Source of the DNA: Aquimarina aquimarini
GTDB taxonomy: Bacteria; Bacteroidota; Bacteroidia; Flavobacteriales; Flavobacteriaceae
Length of the DNA stretch: 64,000 nt
Direction: 5' to 3'
Assembly: GCF_900299535.1 (NCBI RefSeq)
Contig: NZ_OMKE01000010.1
Location: forward strand, 124,001 to 188,000
Shown here: in pieces, positions 27,288 through 35,763 of the stretch
Layout: each line of letters begins with the position of its first letter
How positions within the stretch are numbered: the first letter of the stretch is position 1
The notes under the pieces: generated by a model
The model's input: the letters and a program-made list of their open reading frames with translations, nothing else
Database searches by the model: none
What the model was told of the DNA's origin: nothing
Made by a program: the position numbers and the translations under genes

Positions 27288-27337
27288 TTGATCTTTTCTA
27301 GTTAAATATACTAGTATATTTAACTAGAAAAGATCAA
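27288..27337 (-). terminator. 50-bp perfect palindrome downstream of ridA
   Basis: Twenty-five base pairs each side of a centre at 27312/27313, with no mismatch and no spacer, between ridA (upstream) and the kinase. It is AT-rich with a central ACTAGT. Because it falls just after the ridA stop it may act as terminator or 3' hairpin, but it has no T-tract; see also the palindromes at 46404 and 49199. Confidence 0.55.
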
Positions 27338-27388
27338 TTTAGTTGTTGATGTTATTGCAACAAAATTAAATGATAAAATAGTAATATT

Positions 27389-27769
27389 TTATTTTACAGC
27401 AATTACAGAAATCTCTACATTAACAAATTTCGGTAACGCCGCTACAGCTACAGTTTCTCTTGCAGGAGCAGTATCCTCATTAAAATAATTGCCATAGATC
27501 TCATTTACTTGTGCAAAATTGTTCATGTCATTTAAGAAGATAGTAGTCTTTATTACATTTTCAAAAGTCATATCTACTTCATCCAATATAGCTTTAAGAT
27601 TTTGCATGACTAGCTCAGTCTCTGTTTTTATGTCATCTAGAACTAGTTTTCCAGTTTCAGGATTAATTGCAATTTGTCCTGATGTATATAAAGTGTTTCC
27701 GTTTAATATAGCCTGATTATACGGGCCAATAGGAGCAGGAGCCTTGGTGGTCGTTATGATTTTCTTCAT
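27389..27769 (-). CDS. ridA: RidA family 2-iminobutanoate/2-iminopropanoate deaminase
   Basis: A 126-aa protein of the YjgF/YER057c/UK114 family. Reactive enamines and imines formed by pyridoxal-phosphate enzymes are hydrolysed to ketoacids and ammonia. Hallmarks present: KAPAPIGPYNQAI at the N-terminus, the TSGQIAINPETGKL segment, and FLNDMNNFAQVNEIYG. The catalytic-type Arg is in DTAPARETVAVAALPK (Arg near 106). Full family length. It lies 54 bp downstream of lptD and in the same direction, an arrangement seen in Flavobacteria. It is followed by a long palindrome. Confidence 0.93.
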   Translation of the reverse strand: MKKIITTTKAPAPIGPYNQAILNGNTLYTSGQIAINPETGKLVLDDIKTETELVMQNLKAILDEVDMTFENVIKTTIFLNDMNNFAQVNEIYGNYFNEDTAPARETVAVAALPKFVNVEISVIAVK

Positions 27770-27822
27770 GTGAAATATATTTAAGTTATAATTGTTACTT
27801 CAAAATCAAAATCGTTATGAGA

Positions 27823-30540
27823 TTATAGCTGTCTATCTGGTTCACGTCTTTTATCCCATTTGATATCACTTAATACCGATGATTTGATACCGATAAAGAA
27901 GTTCCATGAAGTTCTCTCACTAAAAGGAATCCAGTTAAAATTCATAATCCAACTCTCTAAATCTCTTTGAAATCTTAGATTAGTAAAAGTAAATCCAGGG
28001 TTTTTAAGATCATACCCAGAAGATACACCAACAGACCATCGAGGTGCTAATTCTACATCTCCAGAAAACATAATAGAATGAGAAGATATTTCATTCTGCC
28101 TTACATTATTACTATAATTCACATTATATGATAAACGTAAAGACCATGGTATTTTATAGCTATAATCAGTTACATCTTTATCATTTTTTTTACTTTTATC
28201 TCTATCAAAAGATCTACTTTCACCAAAATCAGTAACTCCTCCAAACAAATTATCAGGTCTACCTTCATTCCTGAAATTCTGATTCTCTAGTGGATCCTCG
28301 TTTATTTCACCTTTCTCAAAATCTTTACTAGAAAAAGAATACCCAAAATTAGCACTAGCTCTAGTTAAACGAAAAAGACTACCTCCATTATCAATATTCC
28401 AAACATCAATTACACGATTATTATTGTCTAAGGCATATGGGTTTAATGTAGCATTAAAATTGATGTCTAATTTATTTTGAACAATTGGAATATTACCAGA
28501 AATAGCCAAAGGGCTTAATTTTAAAGAATCTCCTGCAACATTATAGGAAGTACTTAGGTTAAGATTGTTTAAAATAGTAACCTTTTTAGCCTCTGTAGCT
28601 GTACTGTCTTTACTCTTTACCTTCATTTCAATGTTATTGCTCAAAGAAAACCCTATACTACTAGAAAAAGTATTACTTGGAGCCCCATAAAGACCACCTT
28701 CAAATCTTGAATACTCTACAACCTCGGTCTCATTAATATTAGGTGTATTTGGATTATCGGTAACTGTATAGGTGTCGTAAAACTCACTAAAAGCTGGTTT
28801 TATATTAAAACTTACAGAAGGCCTCATGGTATGGCGTATTGCCTCTATTTTTTTACCTTTTTTAAATTTGAAAGTACCATATATAGTAGTTCCTAAACTT
28901 GTAGCAAAATCATAGGTTCGAAAAGCATCAAAACCTTTGATCGTATCACGTACTACTTCGCCAGCTCCATCTTTGGCACTAGGATCATAACTTTGTTTTA
29001 TTGTTTCAAAAACCCAGTTTTCTTGAAAATTAGTTCCTGCTGTAGCACTTAAGTATTTAAGTATTTTGAAATTTGTACTCAAGGGTATTGAGTGTTGCAT
29101 TCCCATTCGAGCTCCTTTGAACATCTCAGAAGAAAATAAATCATCATCTGTTGTCAGTATTTTATTTTCTCCCCTAAAATTGTATTGAGTATTAATGTTC
29201 TGTATAATTCCTTTTTTTACTCCAACCTTTGGAGCAAAAGGAAATATTCTAGACATGCTAACTGTTGCATTAGGTAGTGATAAATTCACTTCTCCTGAGT
29301 TAACATTTGAGTTATGAGTTGCAGCAATATTCACATTAACCTGTGGTTCTCCTTGAAATGTTTTTGCGTATGATACATTAGAACTCAACTGGTTGTTCAA
29401 GAAATTACCAGTATTGAGTTGGTTTGTGGATTGCTGAAAATAATCGGTACTACCAAAATTCACAGAAGCAGAAAATCGAGAATTTGGATTTGCTTTGGCA
29501 TCTTGGCTATGTGACCATTGTATGTTATAGGTTGTTCTTTGTGAAAAATCAGGAAAACCTCTTTCGCTTTGAAGGTTGTTTTCATACCTAAATCTAAGAT
29601 TACCTCTAAATTTATAGCGTAATGCATAGGCAGATTCTACTGCAAATGTATAACTACCATTTGTGTAATAATCACCCATAAGAGTTAAATCCATATAATC
29701 ACTGATAGCAAAATAATATCCCCCGTTCTGAAGGAAGTATCCACGATTATTTTCTTCTCCTGGACTAGGGATTATAAATCCAGACGTTCTGTCTTCTGTC
29801 ATAGGGAAATACCCAAAAGGTAACCCTAAAGGGGTTGGTACATCTGCAATAAACATATTTACCAGACCCGTTACAATTTTTTTCTTAGGAACAAATTTGA
29901 TTCTACGTGCATAAAAATAATACTCTGGATTTTCTATATTTTCAGAAGTAGTAAATTTTACGTTTTTCATATAAATAACAGAATCATTCTCTCGTTTAGA
30001 GATCTCGTTCTTAATTCTAAAACCATTTTGCTCTGTTCTAGAATTATAAATAAGAGCTTTTTCAGTATCAAAATTAAAACGGATAGAATCTGGTTCAACT
30101 ACATTTTGTGACTGTTTAAAAACAGGAGTCTGTGTATATTCGCCTAAAGAATCTTTAATTCCATACGCATACACTTCATTTTTTGAGTTGTCTACAACAA
30201 TAAGCCCAGCATTGATTTGCATTTCTCCATACAAGATTTCGGCATTATTGTATAAATACATTTTGTTTTCCTTTCTACTCAGTCGCATATAATCTGTAGC
30301 TTTATAAGCTACTTTGTCTGTTAAAAGTTGCGGTTCTGGAGCAACAGAATCCTGTTTGACAGTATCCTGCTCTTTCTCATTAAGTAGTTCTTCTGGATTA
30401 ATTTGTACACTTTTTACAGTGTCTTGTTCCGCTGGACTGGGAGACTCTATTGACTTATTAGTTTCTTGTGCAGTTACTTGAGTAACACAAAACAGTGAAA
30501 AACTTAGTGAATAAAGTATGTGACGTACCTTTGTTTGCAA
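27823..30540 (-). CDS. lptD: LPS-assembly protein LptD (Bacteroidota type)
   Basis: Outer-membrane translocon that inserts LPS delivered by the Lpt bridge. From TTG at 30540 (905 aa) the protein begins MQTKVRHILYSLSFSLFCVT with a signal ending VTAQ; a longer frame runs from TTG 30591 (922 aa), but a -7 promoter box sits exactly on that codon, so I prefer the shorter start. Sections: signal, acidic linker (about 30-90), OstA/LptA-like beta-jelly-roll (about 95-260, with IYGEMQINAGLIVVD type strands and a PLGLPFGYFPMTEDRTSGF motif) and a large beta-barrel (about 280-900) with many aromatic strands. The motif LPFGYFP and following GxxIP are family signatures. The divergent partner is the amidase operon; ridA follows 54 bp downstream. 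Confidence 0.88.
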   Translation of the reverse strand: MQTKVRHILYSLSFSLFCVTQVTAQETNKSIESPSPAEQDTVKSVQINPEELLNEKEQDTVKQDSVAPEPQLLTDKVAYKATDYMRLSRKENKMYLYNNAEILYGEMQINAGLIVVDNSKNEVYAYGIKDSLGEYTQTPVFKQSQNVVEPDSIRFNFDTEKALIYNSRTEQNGFRIKNEISKRENDSVIYMKNVKFTTSENIENPEYYFYARRIKFVPKKKIVTGLVNMFIADVPTPLGLPFGYFPMTEDRTSGFIIPSPGEENNRGYFLQNGGYYFAISDYMDLTLMGDYYTNGSYTFAVESAYALRYKFRGNLRFRYENNLQSERGFPDFSQRTTYNIQWSHSQDAKANPNSRFSASVNFGSTDYFQQSTNQLNTGNFLNNQLSSNVSYAKTFQGEPQVNVNIAATHNSNVNSGEVNLSLPNATVSMSRIFPFAPKVGVKKGIIQNINTQYNFRGENKILTTDDDLFSSEMFKGARMGMQHSIPLSTNFKILKYLSATAGTNFQENWVFETIKQSYDPSAKDGAGEVVRDTIKGFDAFRTYDFATSLGTTIYGTFKFKKGKKIEAIRHTMRPSVSFNIKPAFSEFYDTYTVTDNPNTPNINETEVVEYSRFEGGLYGAPSNTFSSSIGFSLSNNIEMKVKSKDSTATEAKKVTILNNLNLSTSYNVAGDSLKLSPLAISGNIPIVQNKLDINFNATLNPYALDNNNRVIDVWNIDNGGSLFRLTRASANFGYSFSSKDFEKGEINEDPLENQNFRNEGRPDNLFGGVTDFGESRSFDRDKSKKNDKDVTDYSYKIPWSLRLSYNVNYSNNVRQNEISSHSIMFSGDVELAPRWSVGVSSGYDLKNPGFTFTNLRFQRDLESWIMNFNWIPFSERTSWNFFIGIKSSVLSDIKWDKRREPDRQL

Positions 30541-30588
30541 TGGTTTAAATCCTATTTTTGTATAACTATGGCTTAGTTTTTGAAGTGC

Positions 30589-30596
30589 CAAAATTA
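30589..30596 (-). promoter_or_regulatory. Candidate -7 box of lptD
   Basis: TAATTTTG on the minus strand, fitting TAnnTTTG. Its last three bases are the TTG at 30589-30591 that could be read as the lptD start, so transcription from here would begin downstream of that TTG and a start at 30540 is more natural. Confidence 0.5.
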
Positions 30597-30793
30597 CATA
30601 TATTTTTTATGCTTAGATTGTAATTCATAAAAAAATAAAAAATTATGTCAATGACATACTCTCTAGGCTGTATAAACATAGAAGGTGAAGGTTTATTATA
30701 TAAACCACAATCTTTAATTTTTTAATGTGTTATATTAAAAACTGAAACATCAGGTGAATGTTTCAAAATTAGTAGTAAAATTATTTGTAGTTG

Positions 30794-31918
30794 ATGAAAC
30801 AAAATGTAAAGTATAGTATTTTTCTAGCGGTTTTTATTTTTCTTATACCTGCTTTCAATTTCACTGTAACCTCTCAGGAAAAAGGTAAATTTGTAGTTGT
30901 TCTAGATGCTGGGCATGGTGGTCATGATCCTGGAAACAGAGGGAATGGATATAAAGAAAAAGAAATAGCATTGAATGTAGTACTTGCCGTTGGTGCTACT
31001 TTAGAAAAAGATGATAGGTATAAAGTAGTATATACTCGTAAAACAGATAAATTTATAGAGCTACATGAGAGAGGAAGTATTGCAAATAAGGCAGGAGCAG
31101 ATTTGTTTGTGTCAATTCATTGTAATTCTCACCGTTCTCAAGCGTCGGGTACAGAAACTTTTGTGTTAGGGTTACATGCAAATAATGAAAACTTTAATGT
31201 TGCTAAGAATGAAAACTCAGTTATTTTGTTAGAGGATAATTATAAAGCAAATTATGATGGTTTTGATCCCAATTCACCAGAATCTATTATAGGGCTAACT
31301 TTGATGCAAGAAGAATATTTAGATCAAAGTCTTACTTTGGCAAGTTTTGTTCAAAATCGATTTAAAAAGATACTAGAAAGAAAAAGTAGAGGAGTAAAAC
31401 AAGCTGGTTTTGTAGTTTTACACCAAACATATATGCCGAGTGTTCTTATTGAATTAGGTTTTCTTACTAATAATAAAGAAGGAAAATACCTTAATTCTAA
31501 AAAAGGACAAGATGATATGGCAAAATCAATTACAACTTCGATTATGGATTATAAAGAAAGCTTAGATGCTATTTATAAAGTTTCTCAACCAAAAACGGTC
31601 GAAATAACAAAAGTTACCACAGAGGTAGAAGAAGATAAGAGTTATGGTGATATAATCTTTAAAGTACAAATTGCGGCAGGATCAAGTGATATAGAACTAC
31701 AACCCTTTAACTTTAATGGGTTAGATCAATTGTCAAAAAATAAAGCAGGAGAGTTGTATAAATACTATTATGGAAACACATCTAACTATACCTTGGCACA
31801 AGAATTAAGAGATGTAGCCAAAGGAAAAGGATTTGATTCTTGCTTTATTGTAGCTTTTCGTAATAATGAATCAATTCCGTTAACAGAAGCCCTAAAAGTT
31901 GATACATCTTCAAATTAA
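30794..31918 (+). CDS. N-acetylmuramoyl-L-alanine amidase (amidase_3)
   Basis: A 374-aa exported amidase that cuts the amide bond between muramic acid and the stem peptide of peptidoglycan. Start: ATG at 30794 (a TTG precedes it). Signal segment (about 8-28, ending TSQEK), amidase_3 catalytic domain (about 33-255) with VVLDAGHGGHDPGNRG, KEKEIALNVV, VSIHCNSH and IELGFLTN; the zinc ligands His, Glu, His are in those motifs. A C-terminal extension of about 110 residues (after about 260) contains KVQIAAGSSDIELQP, a SPOR-like domain that may target septal peptidoglycan. First gene of a long plus-strand operon with MCE, Fe-S and GH3 genes, divergent from lptD. Confidence 0.93.
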   Translation: MKQNVKYSIFLAVFIFLIPAFNFTVTSQEKGKFVVVLDAGHGGHDPGNRGNGYKEKEIALNVVLAVGATLEKDDRYKVVYTRKTDKFIELHERGSIANKAGADLFVSIHCNSHRSQASGTETFVLGLHANNENFNVAKNENSVILLEDNYKANYDGFDPNSPESIIGLTLMQEEYLDQSLTLASFVQNRFKKILERKSRGVKQAGFVVLHQTYMPSVLIELGFLTNNKEGKYLNSKKGQDDMAKSITTSIMDYKESLDAIYKVSQPKTVEITKVTTEVEEDKSYGDIIFKVQIAAGSSDIELQPFNFNGLDQLSKNKAGELYKYYYGNTSNYTLAQELRDVAKGKGFDSCFIVAFRNNESIPLTEALKVDTSSN

Positions 31919-31928
31919 TCTAAATAAA

Positions 31929-31958
31929 TACTGACAATTCATTAATGAATTATCAGTA
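31929..31958 (+). terminator. Weak hairpin between amidase and MCE genes
   Basis: A 30-bp inverted repeat with one mismatch, followed by TAGATATATATTTTTT. It lies 10 bp after the amidase stop. A TAAATTTG promoter box occurs just downstream, so the operon may be partly uncoupled here. Confidence 0.5.
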
Positions 31959-31976
31959 GATATATATTTTTTATTC

Positions 31977-31984
31977 TAAATTTG
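31977..31984 (+). promoter_or_regulatory. Candidate -7 box of the MCE gene
   Basis: TAAATTTG matches TAnnTTTG, 20 bp before the TTG start at 32004. No TTG at -33 seen. The short spacing leaves room for a brief 5' leader. Confidence 0.5.
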
Positions 31985-32003
31985 TCCTAAAATATAATCT
32001 ATT

Positions 32004-32954
32004 TTGAAATTTACTCGAGAAGTCAAAACAGGAATATTAGCCATCTGCGCAATAGCACTTTTAATTTTTGGTTATAGTTTCTTGAAAGGGAAAAATCTTT
32101 TAGAAAATAATAGAACCTTTTACGCTGTATACACTAATGTAGAAGGATTAATACCTTCTTCACCTGTCACCATAAATGGAATGACGGTAGGACAGGTAGT
32201 TTCTATCGATTTTGCAGATACCAAAGGTAATTTAGTGGTAGAATTTAATGTAAATAGTGATTTTTCTTTTTCAAAAAATAGTCAAGCCAAAGTATACGGT
32301 GGTGGATTAATAGGAGGAAAATCTTTGGCAATAGTACCTATTTATGAGCAAGGCCTAGAAGCAAAGGATGGAGATACACTGCCAAGTAAAATAGAAGCAG
32401 GATTGCTAGAGCTTGTAAATGATAGGCTTACGCCCTTGCAAGAGAAACTTGAAGCAGTAATAACAGATGCTGACACCTTATTGAATTCTGTAAATGGAGT
32501 TTTGAATGTAGATAATAAAAATAACTTAAATTCTATTTTTAAAGATTTAAGTGTAACAGTCAAAAATTTTAAAGGAGCTTCAACATCATTAAATAATATT
32601 CTATCTGGTAATGAAGGAAAACTCAATAATGTATTTTCTAATTTGGATAAGATGTCAACTAACCTGAATAAGGTTTCTGATTCTTTGGCTCAAGTGAATA
32701 TTGCTAGATTAGGAAGAGATTTGGAAACGACATTAGCTAATTTTGAAAAAATTTCAAAAGATCTCAATTCAGGTAGAGGAACAGTAGGAAAACTGTTGAA
32801 GGACGATAAATTATATAATAATCTAGAACAAACCAGTAAGCAATTAGAACTTTTACTGCAGGACCTAAGATTACATCCAAAAAGATATGTACATATTTCT
32901 GTTTTTGGAAAGAAAAATGCTCCTTACGAGAAACCAAAAGACTCAACACAATAA
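32004..32954 (+). CDS. MlaD-family (MCE) lipid-transport protein
   Basis: A 316-aa protein starting at TTG, with the family-typical MKFTREVKTGILAICAIALL: one N-terminal anchor helix (8-25). The MCE domain spans about 35-115 (YAVYTNVEGLIPSSPVTING, TVGQVVSIDF, GGGLIGGKSLAIVPI). A long coiled-coil-like tail follows, rich in repeats such as NSIFKDLSVTVKNF, LNNILSGNEGKLN, and NLEQTSKQLELLLQDL. MCE proteins bind phospholipid and carry it between membranes with an ABC permease and ATPase; neither is encoded here. It sits in the amidase/Fe-S operon, 3 bp upstream of the Fe-S membrane gene. Confidence 0.9.
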   Translation: MKFTREVKTGILAICAIALLIFGYSFLKGKNLLENNRTFYAVYTNVEGLIPSSPVTINGMTVGQVVSIDFADTKGNLVVEFNVNSDFSFSKNSQAKVYGGGLIGGKSLAIVPIYEQGLEAKDGDTLPSKIEAGLLELVNDRLTPLQEKLEAVITDADTLLNSVNGVLNVDNKNNLNSIFKDLSVTVKNFKGASTSLNNILSGNEGKLNNVFSNLDKMSTNLNKVSDSLAQVNIARLGRDLETTLANFEKISKDLNSGRGTVGKLLKDDKLYNNLEQTSKQLELLLQDLRLHPKRYVHISVFGKKNAPYEKPKDSTQ

Positions 32955-32957
32955 AAA

Positions 32958-34289
32958 ATGATAAAATTTATACCTAATATACTTTTTGTACTAGCCTTAT
33001 TAGCGGGTATCGGATATTTTGCAAATAATGTACGTAAGATCATTCGTAATATTCGTTTAGGTAGGGATGTAGATCGTTCTGATAATAAAAAAGAACGATT
33101 TAAGAATATGGCTATGATAGCATTGGGGCAGTCTAAAATGGTAAGACGACCAGTAGCAGGAATACTTCATATAGTCGTGTATTTAGGATTTATTATCATT
33201 AATATAGAAGTATTAGAGATTATCATAGACGGTATATTTGGTACGCATAGAATTTTCTCCTTTTTAGGAGGCGTGTATGATTTTCTTATTGGTTCATTTG
33301 AAATTTTAGCATTTTTAGTTCTAGTAGGTGTGATTTTATTTTGGATTCGTCGTAATGTAATACGAATAAAACGCTTCTGGAATCCTGAAATGAAAGGATG
33401 GGCAAAAAATGATGGAAATTTGATCCTTTATTTTGAAATGGTGCTTATGACATTATTTTTAGTGATGAATGCAACAGATATTCAACTACAGGAACTAGGA
33501 GCTGATCATTATATCAAAGCAGGATCTTATCCGATAAGTCAATTTATAGCACCTCTGTTTAGTTCTATGTCAGAAACTTCATTGATTGTATTAGAACGAT
33601 CAGCTTGGTGGTTACATATTATAGGGATATTAGTGTTTTTAAATTACTTATATTTCTCAAAACATTTGCATATTCTATTGGCGTTTCCAAATACATATTA
33701 TGGAGACTTAAAACCCAAAGGTGAGTTAAATAATCTTGAGGCTGTTACCAATGAAGTAATGTTGATGATGGATCCAAATGCAGACCCATTTGCAGCCCCA
33801 GCAGATGACGGGCAGGAAGAAGGAGAGCCAGAGAAGTTTGGAGCATCTGATGTAACAGATTTAAACTGGGCACAGTTGTTAAATGCGTATACATGTACAG
33901 AATGTGGTCGTTGTACTAGTGAATGCCCAGCAAATCAAACAGGTAAGAAATTGTCTCCACGAAAAATAATGATGGATACAAGAGACCGTCTAAAGGAAGT
34001 AGGAGATAATATTGATAAGAATGGTAGTTTTGTAGATGATGGTAAGCAATTGTTAAATGATTATATAACTCAAGAAGAATTATGGGCGTGTACAAGTTGT
34101 AACGCCTGTGTAGAAGCATGCCCTGTAAGTATTAGTCCATTATCAATTATCATTGATATGAGACGTTATCTAGTAATGGAGCAGAGTGCTGCACCAACAG
34201 ATTTGAATAATATGATGTCTAATATAGAAAATAACGGAGCTCCATGGCCATTTAACCAAATGGATAGATTAAACTGGAAGGACGAATAG
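32958..34289 (+). CDS. Membrane [4Fe-4S] oxidoreductase, HdrC/GlpC-like with cytochrome-like helices
   Basis: A 443-aa protein. The N-terminal half has about five hydrophobic helices (about 2-20, 62-85, 100-130, 155-175, 210-235) of the nitrate-reductase-gamma type. The C-terminal half has two classic [4Fe-4S] motifs: CTECGRCTSECP (near 315) and CTSCNACVEACP (near 380), each with CxxCxxCxxxCP spacing. It is typically annotated heterodisulfide reductase-related or 4Fe-4S dicluster protein. It should pass electrons between the quinone pool and a cytosolic partner. The partner is most likely the CCG-domain protein two genes downstream. It follows the MCE gene by 3 bp. Confidence 0.85.
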   Translation: MIKFIPNILFVLALLAGIGYFANNVRKIIRNIRLGRDVDRSDNKKERFKNMAMIALGQSKMVRRPVAGILHIVVYLGFIIINIEVLEIIIDGIFGTHRIFSFLGGVYDFLIGSFEILAFLVLVGVILFWIRRNVIRIKRFWNPEMKGWAKNDGNLILYFEMVLMTLFLVMNATDIQLQELGADHYIKAGSYPISQFIAPLFSSMSETSLIVLERSAWWLHIIGILVFLNYLYFSKHLHILLAFPNTYYGDLKPKGELNNLEAVTNEVMLMMDPNADPFAAPADDGQEEGEPEKFGASDVTDLNWAQLLNAYTCTECGRCTSECPANQTGKKLSPRKIMMDTRDRLKEVGDNIDKNGSFVDDGKQLLNDYITQEELWACTSCNACVEACPVSISPLSIIIDMRRYLVMEQSAAPTDLNNMMSNIENNGAPWPFNQMDRLNWKDE

Positions 34290-34353
34290 CTATTATAAGA
34301 ACCAATTTTATAGTATTTTTTTTTAACCAATTAACCGCAAACAAATAAAAATT

Positions 34354-34800
34354 ATGAAAAAGGAAGAAGTAGAAAGATTGTTACACGATAAAATAGAAGA
34401 AGGAGAGCATATAAGCCCTGTACTTCCTGAAGGAATTAAAAATTACCTTATAGATATCGATGGAACTATTACAGAAGATGTGCCAAATGAAGAGCCAGAG
34501 AGAATGGCTACTTGTAAGCCTTTTCCTGATGCATTGGTTACATTAAATAAATGGTATGAAGAAGGGCATATAATTTGCTTCTTTACTTCTAGAACAGAAG
34601 AACATAGAGAGGTAACAGAAACATGGTTAAAAACACATGGTTTTAAATATCATAGTCTTTTGATGGGAAAACCAAGAGGTGGTAATTATCACTGGATCGA
34701 TAATCATTTGGTAAAAGCTACTCGATATACTGGTAAATTTACAGAACTAGTTGAAAGAGTTGTTGCTATCGAGGTTTTTGATGATGGAAAACACGACTAA
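34354..34800 (+). CDS. HAD-superfamily phosphatase-like protein
   Basis: A 148-aa small HAD hydrolase. Seen: motif I IDIDGTIT with Asp34 and Asp36, a CxFTSRTEEHREVT motif II segment, a lysine in LMGKPRGG (motif III), and an acidic WIDNH (motif IV). It is often labelled phosphoheptose isomerase in Flavobacteria, but the sequence is HAD, not SIS. The substrate is unknown. It sits between two Fe-S genes, with 64 bp before and 58 bp after, and interrupts an otherwise conserved HdrC/CCG pairing; it may be a co-transcribed regulator or a metabolite-repair phosphatase. Confidence 0.75.
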   Translation: MKKEEVERLLHDKIEEGEHISPVLPEGIKNYLIDIDGTITEDVPNEEPERMATCKPFPDALVTLNKWYEEGHIICFFTSRTEEHREVTETWLKTHGFKYHSLLMGKPRGGNYHWIDNHLVKATRYTGKFTELVERVVAIEVFDDGKHD

Positions 34801-34858
34801 AATATAAGCATAGATTATTACAAAAAAGTAGGGGTCTACGAGCTTTAAACATTATAAT

Positions 34859-35650
34859 ATGAGTGAAACAATAAAGGTGCCAACAATGGCAGAATATATG
34901 GCTGAAGGAAAAAGGCCAGAAGTTTTGTTTTGGGTTGGTTGTGCTGGTAGTTTTGATGATAGAGCAAAGAAAATCACAAAAGCCTTTGTAAAGCTACTTC
35001 ATAATGCAGAAGTAGATTTTGCAGTATTAGGTACCGAAGAAAGTTGTACAGGAGATCCTGCAAAAAGAGCAGGAAATGAGTTTTTGTTTCAGATGCAAGC
35101 TGTTACAAATATAGAGGTTCTTAATGCGTATGAAATTAAGAAAGTAGTTACAGCATGTCCTCATTGTTTTAATACATTAAAAAATGAATACCCTGTATTA
35201 GGAGGTGATTATGATGTAATGCATCATACTCAATTCCTAAAATCACTTTTGGATGAAGGTAGGTTAAAGGTAGAAGGAGGAAAGTTTAAAGGAAAAAGAA
35301 TTACTTTTCATGATCCATGTTATTTGGGTAGAGCAAATAATGTATATGAAGCTCCCAGAGATTTACTTAGAAAATTAGAAGTAGAGCTGGTAGAGATGAA
35401 ACGTTGCAAACGAAATGGATTATGTTGTGGAGCAGGAGGAGCTCAAATGTTTAAAGAGCCTGAGCCTGGTAATAAAGATGTAAATGTAGAAAGAACAGAA
35501 GATGCATTAAAAATTAAACCTGATATTATTGCTGCAGGATGCCCGTTTTGTAATACAATGATGACTGACGGTGTAAAGAGCAAAGAAAAAGAAGAAGATG
35601 TGCAAGTCTTAGACGTGGCAGAGCTTATTGCAAATGCTCAAGATTTGTAA
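34859..35650 (+). CDS. CCG-domain (Fe-S)-binding protein, HdrB-like
   Basis: A 263-aa cytosolic protein with two CCG (cysteine-rich, DUF224) repeats. The first has WVGCAGSFDDR, TEESCTGDPAKR and TACPHCFNTL. The second has FHDPCYLGR, RNGLCCGAGGAQM and AAGCPFCNTMM. CCG repeats hold an unusual cubane or double-cubane Fe-S cluster used in heterodisulfide, glycolate, lactate and succinate oxidations. The natural partner is the membrane 4Fe-4S protein at 32958-34289. The terminal electron donor is not visible. The first repeat shows a single Cys in the EESC position, so its cluster binding may differ from the second. Confidence 0.88.
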   Translation: MSETIKVPTMAEYMAEGKRPEVLFWVGCAGSFDDRAKKITKAFVKLLHNAEVDFAVLGTEESCTGDPAKRAGNEFLFQMQAVTNIEVLNAYEIKKVVTACPHCFNTLKNEYPVLGGDYDVMHHTQFLKSLLDEGRLKVEGGKFKGKRITFHDPCYLGRANNVYEAPRDLLRKLEVELVEMKRCKRNGLCCGAGGAQMFKEPEPGNKDVNVERTEDALKIKPDIIAAGCPFCNTMMTDGVKSKEKEEDVQVLDVAELIANAQDL

Positions 35651-35680
35651 TTTTTTTCTTAGTTATATATAATTTTACCC

Positions 35681-35716
35681 AGAGTTAATATGTTTTTTCA
35701 TATTAACTCTTTTTTA
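35681..35716 (+). terminator. Intrinsic terminator within the Fe-S/GH3 gene run
   Basis: Perfect 12-bp stem (35681-35692 / 35699-35710) with a T6 loop and a seven-T run after it. It comes 30 bp after the CCG gene and 48 bp before the next gene, so the later genes likely have their own promoter as well. Confidence 0.85.
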
Positions 35717-35763
35717 TGATCGTAAATAGAAATAGTTTTTATTATTTTAGTAAAAAATAGCTC

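Noticed and set aside
27288..27337. Possible insertion-sequence end or attachment site
   Set aside because: The palindrome stands alone: no transposase, no second terminal repeat and no target-site duplication was seen nearby.
34354..34800. Phosphoheptose isomerase (GmhA) annotation
   Set aside because: There is no SIS-domain pattern; the DxDGT, SRT, K and D motifs are those of a HAD hydrolase.
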